Of a stretch of 8,158 bases of DNA, positions 1-6,086 are shown in pieces (position 1 is the stretch's first letter; the number at the start of each line of letters is the position of its first letter). A program made the position numbers and the translations under genes. The stretch lies in assembly GCA_903903365.1 (NCBI GenBank), contig CAIUYS010000040.1, positions 1-8,158 on the forward strand. Reading direction: 5' to 3'. The notes under the pieces are model-generated. The model did not search any database. It was not told where the DNA came from and saw only the letters and a program-made list of their open reading frames with translations. This DNA is from an uncultured Methylococcaceae bacterium. GTDB taxonomy: Bacteria; Pseudomonadota; Gammaproteobacteria; Methylococcales; Methylomonadaceae.

Positions 1-1062
1 TCCTTCATCCTTGGAACCTACAACATCCAGAAGGAAATCTTTTCCATTTGAACGAATAGCTTCTACCACGTAATCAATATTGGATTGTCCGGCGGTTTCT
101 CCATCAGCCACAATTAAGGCGATATGATGGAGACGTGGGCCATAGTTACGAACAAAATTTTCTGTTGGGGAAGGGAGTCCGATCAGATGATTTACAAAAT
201 AAGGGTTATTTGCAGCGGTAAAGACCTTGGCAGGACTTAGTTTTTCATCTGAATAATGAATACTTTTAGTCACATTAGTGGAAGAATTTTGATTTTCAAT
301 ATCATAGGAGCCCCAGTAGTAATAGCTTGAAACGGTAAGATATTCAAGAATGGCTACTTCACGGTTCTGGCTATAAACCCGGGTAGCCAAATGATCGATG
401 GGTAGAATTAAGCGCTCGAGTCCCAGTGATTTTTGGATTTCTTTGGACTTCAAATAGCCTTGGTTTACATCATCATGAATGACACTATTTCCCAAGGCAT
501 AGACGCGAATATTTTGTTCGGGTCTTTCCCAGTAACCGACGATATTATGGGTATAAGGAGAGGGTTTAACGATAGCCATTTTCCCTGGCAATTCGAGTTT
601 ACGAATTTGATCTTTATTAAAAAACCTGATTTCACGTGATTTTTGTATCTCAACTACTTCATGTAAGTTTGCAACACGGAATATTTCACCCATGTACCGA
701 GAATTGGGTTTATGCGCTCCAATGGGATAGACTTCATTAAGGCTGCGAAATATGCCATGAGTATTTAAGTTCCTTACTTCTCTAATCAAAATATCCGGCG
801 AGTTCATGTCAATTCGTAAAACATGCGTCCAGTAAGATTCTGATTCCAAGGTAACTAGGTAATGATAGGGTGTCATTAAAGCTAATTCACTGACATAGCT
901 GACAGAACAGCCAGATTCGACATTAATGATTAAGGCATCAATTTGTCGAATTATATCGGTAAGGCCGATACGATCACGTTCTTCTAATAGCTTGACAAGA
1001 AATTCATTAAACCAAGGCGAGTTGGCTTTGTCGCCTTGGATTGGATATTGTAAAGAATTCAT
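1..1062 (-). CDS. Unidentified protein, possible VOC-fold (HPPD-like) domain; 3' end outside window
   Basis: An open frame of 354 codons runs from an ATG at 1062 leftward off the window with no stop, so the C-terminus is missing. I do not recognise the protein family. No signal peptide or membrane segment is visible; it looks cytosolic. The N-terminal 215 residues match nothing I know. Residues 221-320 resemble one half of a vicinal-oxygen-chelate module: PIDHLATRV (His224) opens a beta strand, and RLHHIALIVAD (His312/313) sits where 4-hydroxyphenylpyruvate dioxygenase has its second metal-binding His. The following segment YVVEAIRSNGKDFLLD resembles the helix and strand after that His. The expected third ligand, a Glu, would lie beyond the edge. 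The dioxygenase resemblance is an inference from motif spacing only. No clear Shine-Dalgarno precedes the ATG, but the next in-frame Met is about 60 residues in. The gene is divergent from the malic enzyme gene. Confidence 0.7.
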   Translation of the reverse strand, partial: MNSLQYPIQGDKANSPWFNEFLVKLLEERDRIGLTDIIRQIDALIINVESGCSVSYVSELALMTPYHYLVTLESESYWTHVLRIDMNSPDILIREVRNLNTHGIFRSLNEVYPIGAHKPNSRYMGEIFRVANLHEVVEIQKSREIRFFNKDQIRKLELPGKMAIVKPSPYTHNIVGYWERPEQNIRVYALGNSVIHDDVNQGYLKSKEIQKSLGLERLILPIDHLATRVYSQNREVAILEYLTVSSYYYWGSYDIENQNSSTNVTKSIHYSDEKLSPAKVFTAANNPYFVNHLIGLPSPTENFVRNYGPRLHHIALIVADGETAGQSNIDYVVEAIRSNGKDFLLDVVGSKDEG

Positions 1063-1092
1063 AGTGACTTTGGGTGGTTTGGATTAAATAAC

Positions 1093-1111
1093 TTTGCTAA
1101 ATCTTAGCAAA
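1093..1111. promoter_or_regulatory. Perfect 8-bp inverted repeat upstream of the minus-strand gene, operator-like
   Basis: TTTGCTAA and TTAGCAAA flank a 3-base centre (ATC), a perfect palindrome 31 bases upstream of the minus-strand start codon at 1062. On the minus strand a TTGGCA hexamer (complement of 1117-1122) followed 17 bases later by TAGCAA makes a possible sigma70 promoter that overlaps the palindrome. That position would suit a repressor. It could instead form a short hairpin in the 5' untranslated RNA. The repeat is seen directly; its role is inferred. Confidence 0.4.
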
Positions 1112-1152
1112 CCTTATGCCAACGACGAAACATCTTGTTTTTGTTGTGATAG

Positions 1153-1172
1153 TGTTGACTGATTAATCAACA
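1153..1172. repeat. Inverted repeat TGTTGA-N8-TCAACA containing TGATTAATCA
   Basis: Six-base arms flank an 8-base centre, and inside lies the perfect 10-base palindrome TGATTAATCA (1160-1169). It sits in the divergent region between the minus-strand gene and the malic enzyme gene, so it could serve either promoter. A similar sequence occurs upstream of ettA (5726-5740). Protein binding is only a possibility. Confidence 0.3.
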
Positions 1173-1292
1173 GTTGCACTAAAATAAGGCAAAAAAAATT
1201 TTAACAGCGATCTCTTGGTGCCCGGATCTCTTTGCCGGTTTCTAATTTGACAACTAACCTAATATGAGTGAATAAGAACTTGTTTTATCGCA

Positions 1293-1320
1293 CTGAATTA
1301 GGGCAAATAAAGTTTATAAT
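1293..1320 (+). promoter_or_regulatory. Possible promoter of the malic enzyme gene
   Basis: A consensus -10 hexamer TATAAT lies at 1315-1320, about 145 bases before the preferred malic enzyme start. The best -35 at a 16-base spacing is CTGAAT (1293-1298), only a partial match. A consensus TTGACA at 1247-1252 has no good -10 partner 16-18 bases downstream. The call rests on the -10 element and on its position in a divergent intergenic region. Confidence 0.3.
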
Positions 1321-1463
1321 AGTTATATTGGGTGCATGAGCTTTTGTTGGTATTGAGTAATATCAAAAGATTCAAACTTATGTGGCGTTAGCTTGCCATG
1401 GCATCGAACTTGCTAATTTTACTGAATAATAGAAAAATTTATAATCTTACACATATATACATA

Positions 1464-3197
1464 ATGACCAAATTAAGCGACTATTTTGATTATAGAGTTG
1501 ACTCGGAAAACAATCGATACATGGAAGTATCCATTAACGGCATGTTGTTACTTAGACTGCCTGCCGCTAATAAAGGCACCGCCTTTACCTTACAAGAACG
1601 CATAGACCTTGGTCTGGATGGCCTGTTGCCGCCTTTGATCACGGGAATTGAGCAACAAATTGAGCGGCTTTATTCAAGTTATCAAAAGTTGCCTGATGAT
1701 ATATCGAAGTATCAGTTTTTAAGAGCTATTCAGGAACGTTCTGTTGTTCTTTTTTTTGCTTTATTAGAAAGTCATTTGGAAGAAATGGTACCCATAGTTT
1801 ATACCCCGACTATTGGCCTTGCTGTTCAGCAATTTAGTACCTTGTATAGAACCGCTCGGGGATTGACCTTATCCGCTCAAAATATAGATCGTGCCGATAC
1901 GATCATGCAAAAATATCCGCTGAATGATGTTCGAATGATTGTGGTTACTGATGCCTCCGCTATTTTAGGTATCGGTGACCAAGGTATGGGCGGACTATCA
2001 ATCTGTATAGGAAAACTTGCTTTATATACGGTAGGTGGGGGGCTGTGTCCATTTCAGACTTTACCAATTAATTTGGATGTCGGTACTAATCGAGGCGAAT
2101 TATTAGAGGATCCACATTATTTAGGTATTAGGCAAAAACGCTTGGATAAAAACGCTTATTTTGAGCTGGTTGATAAATTTGTAAGTGCGGTTAAATCAAC
2201 GTGGCCAAAGGCAATTATTCAATGGGAAGACTTTACCAAAGATGTTGCTTTCGATGTTTTATCACGTTACAAGCATGAAATCCCTTGTTTTAATGATGAT
2301 GTTCAAGGTACAGGCGCTATGGCTTTGGCGGGTTTACTGGCAGCTTGTCATAAAAAAGGTCAAAATTTAATTGATCAAACAGTCGTCGTCGTTGGCGCGG
2401 GTGCGGGTGGTATTGGGGTTGCTGGCGCAATAAGAACAGGTATGTTGAATGCGGGTCTGAGCGAGCAAGATACTAATCGTCAAGTTTTTGTTGTTGATGT
2501 AAATGGTCTGATTTTTAATGATGAAAATATGGAAGAATATAAGATACCTTTTATTCAGCCTGAAGATATTTATCAATCGTGGTCATTAAAAGGTGAAATT
2601 CCAACCCTACTAGAGATAGTGAACAACGTAAAACCGAATATTTTGATTGGTTTATCAGGTGCGCCTGGTATATTTAACGAGTCAGTCGTTAATGCCATGG
2701 CTCAACATAATGAATATCCGATTATATTTCCCCTTTCCAATCCAAATTCTAATTGTGAAGCAACCCCCGAAGATATTATTAAATGGTCAAACGGGCGTGC
2801 TCTCGTAGCGACTGGAAGTCCTTTTCCAGACGTTAACTATCAGAATAAAAGCTATGAGATAAGGCAAGGAAATAATGCATTCATTTTTCCTGGTGTTGGT
2901 TTGGCCGCTGTAATGGGCGAATGTAAGCAAATTAGTGACGGGATGATTCTTGAGTCTGCTTATGCTTTAGCAGACTATATTATTGAAAACTGTAACGATG
3001 GTTATTTTTATCCACCGATTAAGGATTTAAAAAAGATTAGTACTTATGTGGCTACACGCGTTTTGTCTAAAGCACTTGAAGATGGCTCTGCTACTCGTAA
3101 CGAATTAAAACATGTTGATCTTTCAAGCTATGTAGAAGAAAATTTGTGGCGCGCCGAGTATCTACCTTGCAAGTATGCAGGGGATTCTGAGCAATAA
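1464..3197 (+). CDS. maeA: NAD-type malic enzyme (malate dehydrogenase, oxaloacetate-decarboxylating)
   Basis: Converts L-malate to pyruvate and CO2 with reduction of NAD (cofactor inferred from similarity to E. coli MaeA), linking the TCA cycle to pyruvate; cytosolic. Numbering from the ATG at 1464 (577 residues): VYTPT with the catalytic Tyr at 113, GDQGMGG followed by IGKL with the catalytic Lys at 184, metal-binding QWEDF (Glu255, Asp256) and CFNDDVQGT (Asp278/279), then the dinucleotide fold GAGAGGIG at 311-318, and the conserved ATGSPF and NNAFIFPG segments. These positions agree closely with the known active-site numbering of animal mitochondrial malic enzyme. The frame also opens earlier, at ATG 1398, giving 599 residues, but those 22 extra residues lack family similarity and E. 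coli MaeA has about 565. Neither start has a convincing Shine-Dalgarno. The gene appears monocistronic, and no strong terminator directly follows it. Confidence 0.93.
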   Translation: MTKLSDYFDYRVDSENNRYMEVSINGMLLLRLPAANKGTAFTLQERIDLGLDGLLPPLITGIEQQIERLYSSYQKLPDDISKYQFLRAIQERSVVLFFALLESHLEEMVPIVYTPTIGLAVQQFSTLYRTARGLTLSAQNIDRADTIMQKYPLNDVRMIVVTDASAILGIGDQGMGGLSICIGKLALYTVGGGLCPFQTLPINLDVGTNRGELLEDPHYLGIRQKRLDKNAYFELVDKFVSAVKSTWPKAIIQWEDFTKDVAFDVLSRYKHEIPCFNDDVQGTGAMALAGLLAACHKKGQNLIDQTVVVVGAGAGGIGVAGAIRTGMLNAGLSEQDTNRQVFVVDVNGLIFNDENMEEYKIPFIQPEDIYQSWSLKGEIPTLLEIVNNVKPNILIGLSGAPGIFNESVVNAMAQHNEYPIIFPLSNPNSNCEATPEDIIKWSNGRALVATGSPFPDVNYQNKSYEIRQGNNAFIFPGVGLAAVMGECKQISDGMILESAYALADYIIENCNDGYFYPPIKDLKKISTYVATRVLSKALEDGSATRNELKHVDLSSYVEENLWRAEYLPCKYAGDSEQ

Positions 3198-3464
3198 CGA
3201 TCTTGGGGTTTGTCAAAAAATCGAATTAAGCCGGGACAGTTTGAATCGACTATAACAAAGCAGGAGTGCCAGTTTAGCTTGCGAACAAAGCCAAGTTTAA
3301 GTCTTGGTCTGAGCAGGCATCCTCAATACTGATTTTTTAATTCCGTGGAAAATCAGGATCAGCTCTTTCATCATCATATTTTGATGTAATAACGAAAGAC
3401 GCTAAAATTTCAGTTATATTATTTATTGTACTTCCAGTTTTAATCTGATAACTTTAAAGTAGTC
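3198..3464. other. Intergenic region after the malic enzyme gene, no gene seen
   Basis: No open frame of useful length was found. It contains an 8-base inverted repeat, CTGATTTT (3329-3336) with AAAATCAG (3349-3356), about 130 bases after the malic enzyme stop. No T-run follows it, so it is at best a weak terminator. A 10-base palindrome ACTTTAAAGT lies at 3451-3460, just ahead of the proposed promoter of the small secreted protein gene. Confidence 0.5.
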
Positions 3465-3492
3465 TTTACATAAATAACCGGACTTTTATTAT
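3465..3492 (+). promoter_or_regulatory. Sigma70-like promoter for the small secreted protein gene
   Basis: TTTACA (3465-3470) and TATTAT (3487-3492) each match five of six consensus positions and are 16 bases apart. Transcription would start near 3499, leaving a leader of about 130 bases before the ATG at 3630. The ACTTTAAAGT palindrome just upstream (3451-3460) could bind a regulator. Confidence 0.45.
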
Positions 3493-3518
3493 GGGCACAT
3501 TAAACATGACCTGCCCAT
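3491..3518 (+). repeat. Inverted repeat ATGGGCA/TGCCCAT at the proposed transcription start
   Basis: Arms 3491-3497 and 3512-3518 are perfect 7-base complements around a 14-base loop. The left arm overlaps the end of the proposed -10 hexamer, and the expected start point falls in the loop. It is therefore better placed as a protein-binding site than as an RNA hairpin, unless transcription starts further upstream. Confidence 0.35.
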
Positions 3519-3537
3519 TTTTGAATCAAAGAAAGCT

Positions 3538-3584
3538 GTAAGTCCGAATCGCACCCAAGACTGTAAAGATTCAGAGCGACTTAC
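3538..3584 (+). ncRNA. Nested stem-loop in the 5' leader of the small secreted protein gene
   Basis: An outer perfect 7-base stem pairs GTAAGTC (3538-3544) with GACTTAC (3578-3584). Inside it, GAATC (3546-3550) pairs with GATTC (3568-3572) around a 17-base loop. A single unpaired base lies on the left side and five on the right. The element ends 33 bases before the Shine-Dalgarno. Two coaxial stems with an asymmetric internal loop are more than chance pairing usually gives in such AT-rich DNA, and fit a cis-acting leader element. I do not recognise it as a known riboswitch; it has none of the cobalamin, SAM or glycine core motifs. Confidence 0.4.
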
Positions 3585-3629
3585 CGAGTTACACTCATTT
3601 TAAAATAACTATTATTAAAGAGGTTGATT

Positions 3630-3863
3630 ATGTTGCACATCAAATCAAAAAAAATCACATTCCCATTATTCTTTTGTGTAATATCCGCACTTTTATCACC
3701 AGCTCTAGGTCAGGCCGCCTCAGAAACCGGATCGATAGCAGCGAGTAAGGCGGCGGATCAAAAAGCTGCGCTAGCTAAAAAGGCGGCGGATAGAGAAAAA
3801 GCCGCTGAAGAAAAAAAGCTGCTGAGGAAAAAAAGGCTACTGAAGCACAAAAAGAAAAGGTAG
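3630..3863 (+). CDS. Small secreted Ala/Lys/Glu-rich protein with a frame break at a slippery A-run
   Basis: Not a family I recognise. As read in one frame it has 77 residues. A Sec signal peptide is clear: basic start (MLHIKSKK), hydrophobic core ITFPLFFCVISALLSPA, and a likely cut after ALGQA near residue 29. The mature part is a charged helix of repeated AAxxK units (SKAADQKAALAKKAADREKAAEEKK), probably coiled coil and periplasmic or secreted. At codon 63 the pattern collapses into LLRKKRLLKHKKKR and stops. Moving back one base at A AAA AAG (3812-3818) restores AAEEKKATEAQKEKVDVK and a stop at 3872-3874, giving 81 residues. That second frame is evidently the original. The break may be programmed -1 frameshifting, a real one-base deletion, or a homopolymer sequencing error. 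The start at 3630 is chosen because AAAGAGG (3617-3623) lies 6 bases upstream; a TTG at 3624 is less likely. Confidence 0.75.
   Translation: MLHIKSKKITFPLFFCVISALLSPALGQAASETGSIAASKAADQKAALAKKAADREKAAEEKKLLRKKRLLKHKKKR
3801..3835 (+). repeat. Two copies of an 18-base AAEEKK-coding repeat set 17 bases apart
   Basis: Copy one (3801-3818) and copy two (3818-3835) differ at only two positions and share the G at 3818. Each encodes AAEEKK, but in different frames. A tandem duplication of six codons should have an 18-base period. The observed 17 means one base, most simply an A in the seven-A run of copy one, is missing relative to an in-frame duplication. Confidence 0.8.
3812..3818 (+). other. A AAA AAG slippery heptamer in correct phase for -1 frameshifting
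   Basis: In the frame from 3630 the codons here are GAA AAA AAG, so the heptamer is phased exactly as in E. coli dnaX, whose A AAA AAG directs efficient -1 frameshifting. A slip here continues translation through GCT GCT GAG to a stop at 3872-3874. A second A AAA AAG (3829-3835) follows in the -1 frame. I see no strong downstream stem-loop and no convincing upstream Shine-Dalgarno-like stimulator, both of which dnaX has. Use of the site is therefore unproven. Confidence 0.45.
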
Positions 3864-3906
3864 ACGTTAAGTAATTAGCCCGCAAAAGAAAAGTAAAGAT
3901 AGTGTC

Positions 3907-3928
3907 AAGTCTGGAATTATCCAGACTT
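3907..3928 (+). terminator. Hairpin after the small secreted protein gene, weak T-tract
   Basis: A perfect 9-base stem, AAGTCTGGA with TCCAGACTT, closes a 4-base ATTA loop, 33 bases past the -1 frame stop. It is followed only by AATTT, so termination would be modest. It could also protect the mRNA 3' end. Confidence 0.45.
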
Positions 3929-3955
3929 AATTTGGCGTGTTTTTAGTGTTGCTTA

Positions 3956-3983
3956 AGTCCGCTTCCCTGCGGACTCTTTTATT
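3956..3983 (+). terminator. Rho-independent terminator between convergent genes
   Basis: A 7-base GC-rich stem, AGTCCGC with GCGGACT, closes a TTCCCT loop and is followed by CTTTTATT. The T-tract suits plus-strand transcripts from the small secreted protein gene. On the minus strand no T-run follows, so it is a poor terminator for ettA, which ends at 3987. Confidence 0.6.
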
Positions 3984-3986
3984 AAA

Positions 3987-5651
3987 CTAAGACAGTTTTT
4001 TATATTTAAGCCGATGAGGATTATCGGCATCACTGCCCAGGCGGCGATGGCGATCGGCTTCATAATCTTCATAGTTGCCTTCAAACCAAACCACTTGGCT
4101 GTCGCCTTCAAAGGCCAGTATGTGCGTGGCGATTCTATCCAGAAACCAGCGATCATGCGAAATAACCACGGCGCAACCGGGGAAAGCCAGCAGGGCTTCT
4201 TCCAAGGCACGCAGGGTTTCCACATCCAAATCGTTTGTTGGTTCATCCAGTAACAGGACGTTGCCACCGGTTTTTAGCAGTTTGGCTAAATGGACACGGT
4301 TACGTTCACCACCGGAAAGATCACCGATACGTTTGCCTTGGTCTGCGCCTTTAAAGTTAAAACGCCCGACATAAGAGCGTGAGGGTGTTTCATATTTACC
4401 AACGGTAATGATGTCCAAACCATCAGAAATTTCTTCAAAGACGGTTTTCTTTGAATCCAGATCATCACGTAACTGATCAACATAAGCCAGTTCAACGGTT
4501 TGCCCCAGTGTTAAGGTGCCTGAATCCGGCTGTTCAAGTCCCGCCATCATACGAAACAGAGTAGTTTTACCTGCACCGTTAGGGCCGATAATGCCGACGA
4601 TGCCGCCAGGTGGCAGTTTAAAGCTTAAGTCATTAACCAATAACTTGTCCCCAAACGCTTTGCTGATATTGTTCGCTTCAATGACCACGTCGCCTAAACG
4701 AGGGCCGGGTGGAATATAAATTTCATGGGTTTCGTTACGTTTTTGCACATCCGATGATGATAATTCGTCAAAGCGTGCAAGCCGTGCCTTGCTCTTGGCA
4801 TGGCGACCTTTTTGGTTGGAGCGTACCCATTCCAGTTCTTCTTTCATGGCCTTTTGGCGAGAAGATTCCTGTTTTTCTTCCTGCAAGAGACGATTGCTTT
4901 TTTGCTCTAACCAGCTTGAGTAATTGCCTTCCCACGGAATACCGGAACCTCTGTCCAGTTCCAGAATCCAGCCGGCCACATTATCCAAAAAGTAACGGTC
5001 ATGGGTTACCGCGACCACGGTGCCGGAATAATCGTGCAGGAAGCGTTCCAGCCAGGCGACTGATTCGGCATCTAAATGGTTGGTAGGTTCGTCCAATAGC
5101 AACATGTCGGGATTGGATAATAGTAACCTGCATAAAGCGACACGGCGTTTTTCACCGCCTGATAATTTGGTGACATCTGCATCCCAATCAGGCAGGCGTA
5201 AGGCATCGGCAGCGACTTCAAGTTTACGCTCCAGATTATGGCCGTCACAGGCATTGATAATATCTTCCAGACGCGCCTGATCAGCGGCCAGTTTATCAAA
5301 ATCAGCGTCCGGGTCGGCGTAAGCGGCATAAACGGCGTCAAGTTGTGCCAGTGCGTTCTTGATTTCTAGGACGGCTTCTTCAACATTGCCACGCACGGTT
5401 TTAGCGGGGTCGAGTTGCGGTTCTTGCGGCAGATAACCAATGTTAATCCCTTTTTGCGGAATCGCTTCGCCTTCGATTTCCTTATCGATGCCCGCCATAA
5501 TTCTAAGCAGCGTTGATTTACCGGAGCCGTTTAAACCCAGTACGCCAATTTTTGCGCTAGGGAAAAAAGACAACGAAATGTCTTTAAGGATATATTTTTT
5601 GGGAGGGACAATTTTGCCAACCCGATTCATTGAATAGATGTATTGCGCCAT
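3987..5651 (-). CDS. ettA: ABC-F ATPase EttA, energy-dependent translational throttle
   Basis: Cytosolic ribosome-associated ATPase. In E. coli it binds the ribosomal E site and gates the first peptide bonds according to the ADP/ATP ratio. At 554 residues it is the usual length (E. coli 555) and matches that protein nearly throughout, starting MAQYIYSMNRVGK. Domain order: first ATPase with Walker A GLNGSGKST (39-47), the EttA-type arm insertion around 95-139 including YADPDADFDKL, signature LSGGE (163-167) and Walker B LLLDEPTNHLD with catalytic Glu188; then the basic inter-domain linker (about 242-322, with RHAKSKARLARF). The second ATPase has GPNGAGKTT (356-364), LSGGE (445-449) and LLLDEPTNDLD with Glu470. 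Both catalytic Glu residues sit at the E. coli numbers. Two ATPase domains and no membrane segment rule out a transporter. It appears monocistronic and converges on the small secreted protein gene. No strong Shine-Dalgarno is visible. Confidence 0.97.
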   Translation of the reverse strand: MAQYIYSMNRVGKIVPPKKYILKDISLSFFPSAKIGVLGLNGSGKSTLLRIMAGIDKEIEGEAIPQKGINIGYLPQEPQLDPAKTVRGNVEEAVLEIKNALAQLDAVYAAYADPDADFDKLAADQARLEDIINACDGHNLERKLEVAADALRLPDWDADVTKLSGGEKRRVALCRLLLSNPDMLLLDEPTNHLDAESVAWLERFLHDYSGTVVAVTHDRYFLDNVAGWILELDRGSGIPWEGNYSSWLEQKSNRLLQEEKQESSRQKAMKEELEWVRSNQKGRHAKSKARLARFDELSSSDVQKRNETHEIYIPPGPRLGDVVIEANNISKAFGDKLLVNDLSFKLPPGGIVGIIGPNGAGKTTLFRMMAGLEQPDSGTLTLGQTVELAYVDQLRDDLDSKKTVFEEISDGLDIITVGKYETPSRSYVGRFNFKGADQGKRIGDLSGGERNRVHLAKLLKTGGNVLLLDEPTNDLDVETLRALEEALLAFPGCAVVISHDRWFLDRIATHILAFEGDSQVVWFEGNYEDYEADRHRRLGSDADNPHRLKYKKLS

Positions 5652-5725
5652 AGTCTTTAGTCAATCAGTTTAAGGTGGGTAGAGATTACCAGAAATAGGC
5701 AGTTTAGGTCACGCGATGTTGCTTA

Positions 5726-5740
5726 TTAATCACTGATTAA
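5726..5740. repeat. Palindrome TTAATCA-C-TGATTAA upstream of ettA
   Basis: A perfect 7-base inverted repeat around one central base lies about 75 bases upstream of the ettA start codon, in AT-rich DNA. Its half-site resembles the TGATTAATCA palindrome at 1160-1169. It could be an operator of ettA or chance in AT-rich sequence. Confidence 0.3.
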
Positions 5741-5764
5741 TTAAGTTAAGCGCAAGTTGTTTAA

Positions 5765-5827
5765 AACTGGAGTGCAATCGCTTCAGCAATTGCCTGTAAA
5801 AACAGCTAAAGCGGTTTTACTCCCGTT
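5765..5827 (+). ncRNA. Long imperfect hairpin in the ettA-terD intergenic region
   Basis: From the outside in: AAC with GTT, a 1x1 mismatch, GGAGT (5769-5773) with ACTCC (5819-5823), a 2x2 internal loop, then AATCGCTT (5776-5783) with AAGCGGTT (5809-5816), including one T-G wobble. That is 16 pairs in all. The apical part contains a small CTGT-AAAA-ACAG hairpin (5794-5805 region). The structure works on either strand apart from the wobble. It may be part of a small RNA ending at the hairpin and T-run at 5905-5933, a dispersed genomic repeat, or a leader element. Confidence 0.35.
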
Positions 5828-6086
5828 GTCTGCTTAAATTAACGGCATTGGGGGTGAGCCCTATTATTGGACAGCGTTCTAGGCAATCAAGGGTTTAGCG
5901 GTTATGATATGACGTTACGCATATCAATTTTTTACATCCATTTATTGACCTGATCGGCGTAATCTTTATTGGTTTATTTTCTTTCCCGGTCTTTATAGTC
6001 GTGTGGTTTGGCGGCTTGGGTAAGGCAGTCGGGTATTAATAGTTAACTAATCATTTTATATAACTTAATAATTACAGGAGACACTC
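5828..6086. other. Upstream region of the ter operon, no gene seen
   Basis: No open frame of useful length and no promoter I can place with confidence. TATAGT at 5994-5999 could be a -10 element, but its -35 partner is poor. The region contains the hairpin with T-run at 5905-5933 and a 10-base palindrome TAGTTAACTA (6040-6049), 37 bases before the terD start, which could bind a regulator. The last 20 bases carry a good Shine-Dalgarno, AGGAG at 6076-6080. Confidence 0.5.
5905..5933 (+). terminator. AT-rich hairpin followed by six Ts
   Basis: TGATATG (5905-5911) pairs with CATATCA (5920-5926). Two more CG pairs can form inside with a bulged A, leaving a TTA loop. AATTTTTT follows at once. The shape is that of a rho-independent terminator on the plus strand, yet no plus-strand gene lies just upstream. 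Either it ends an unannotated small transcript starting near 5740, or the inverted repeat is a protein-binding site for the ter operon. Confidence 0.35.

Noticed and set aside
433..653. Short open frames on both strands (68 and 62 codons)
   Set aside because: They fall inside the open 354-codon minus-strand gene in other frames and show no features of their own.
1247..1275. TTGACA as the -35 of a malic enzyme promoter
   Set aside because: The hexamer is consensus, but 16-18 bases downstream there is no acceptable -10 (GAATAA or TGAATA).
3329..3356. Inverted repeat CTGATTTT/AAAATCAG as the malic enzyme terminator
   Set aside because: It is about 130 bases past the stop, has no T-run after it and a 12-base loop, so the call would be weak.
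3491..3629. Cobalamin or other known riboswitch upstream of the small secreted protein gene
   Set aside because: The stems are real, but none of the conserved core sequences of the known classes could be found.
4709..5086. A 125-codon open frame on the plus strand, with several others between 4014 and 5637, opposite ettA
   Set aside because: They lie entirely antisense to a well-conserved gene, have no family resemblance or ribosome binding site, and such frames are common opposite long coding regions.
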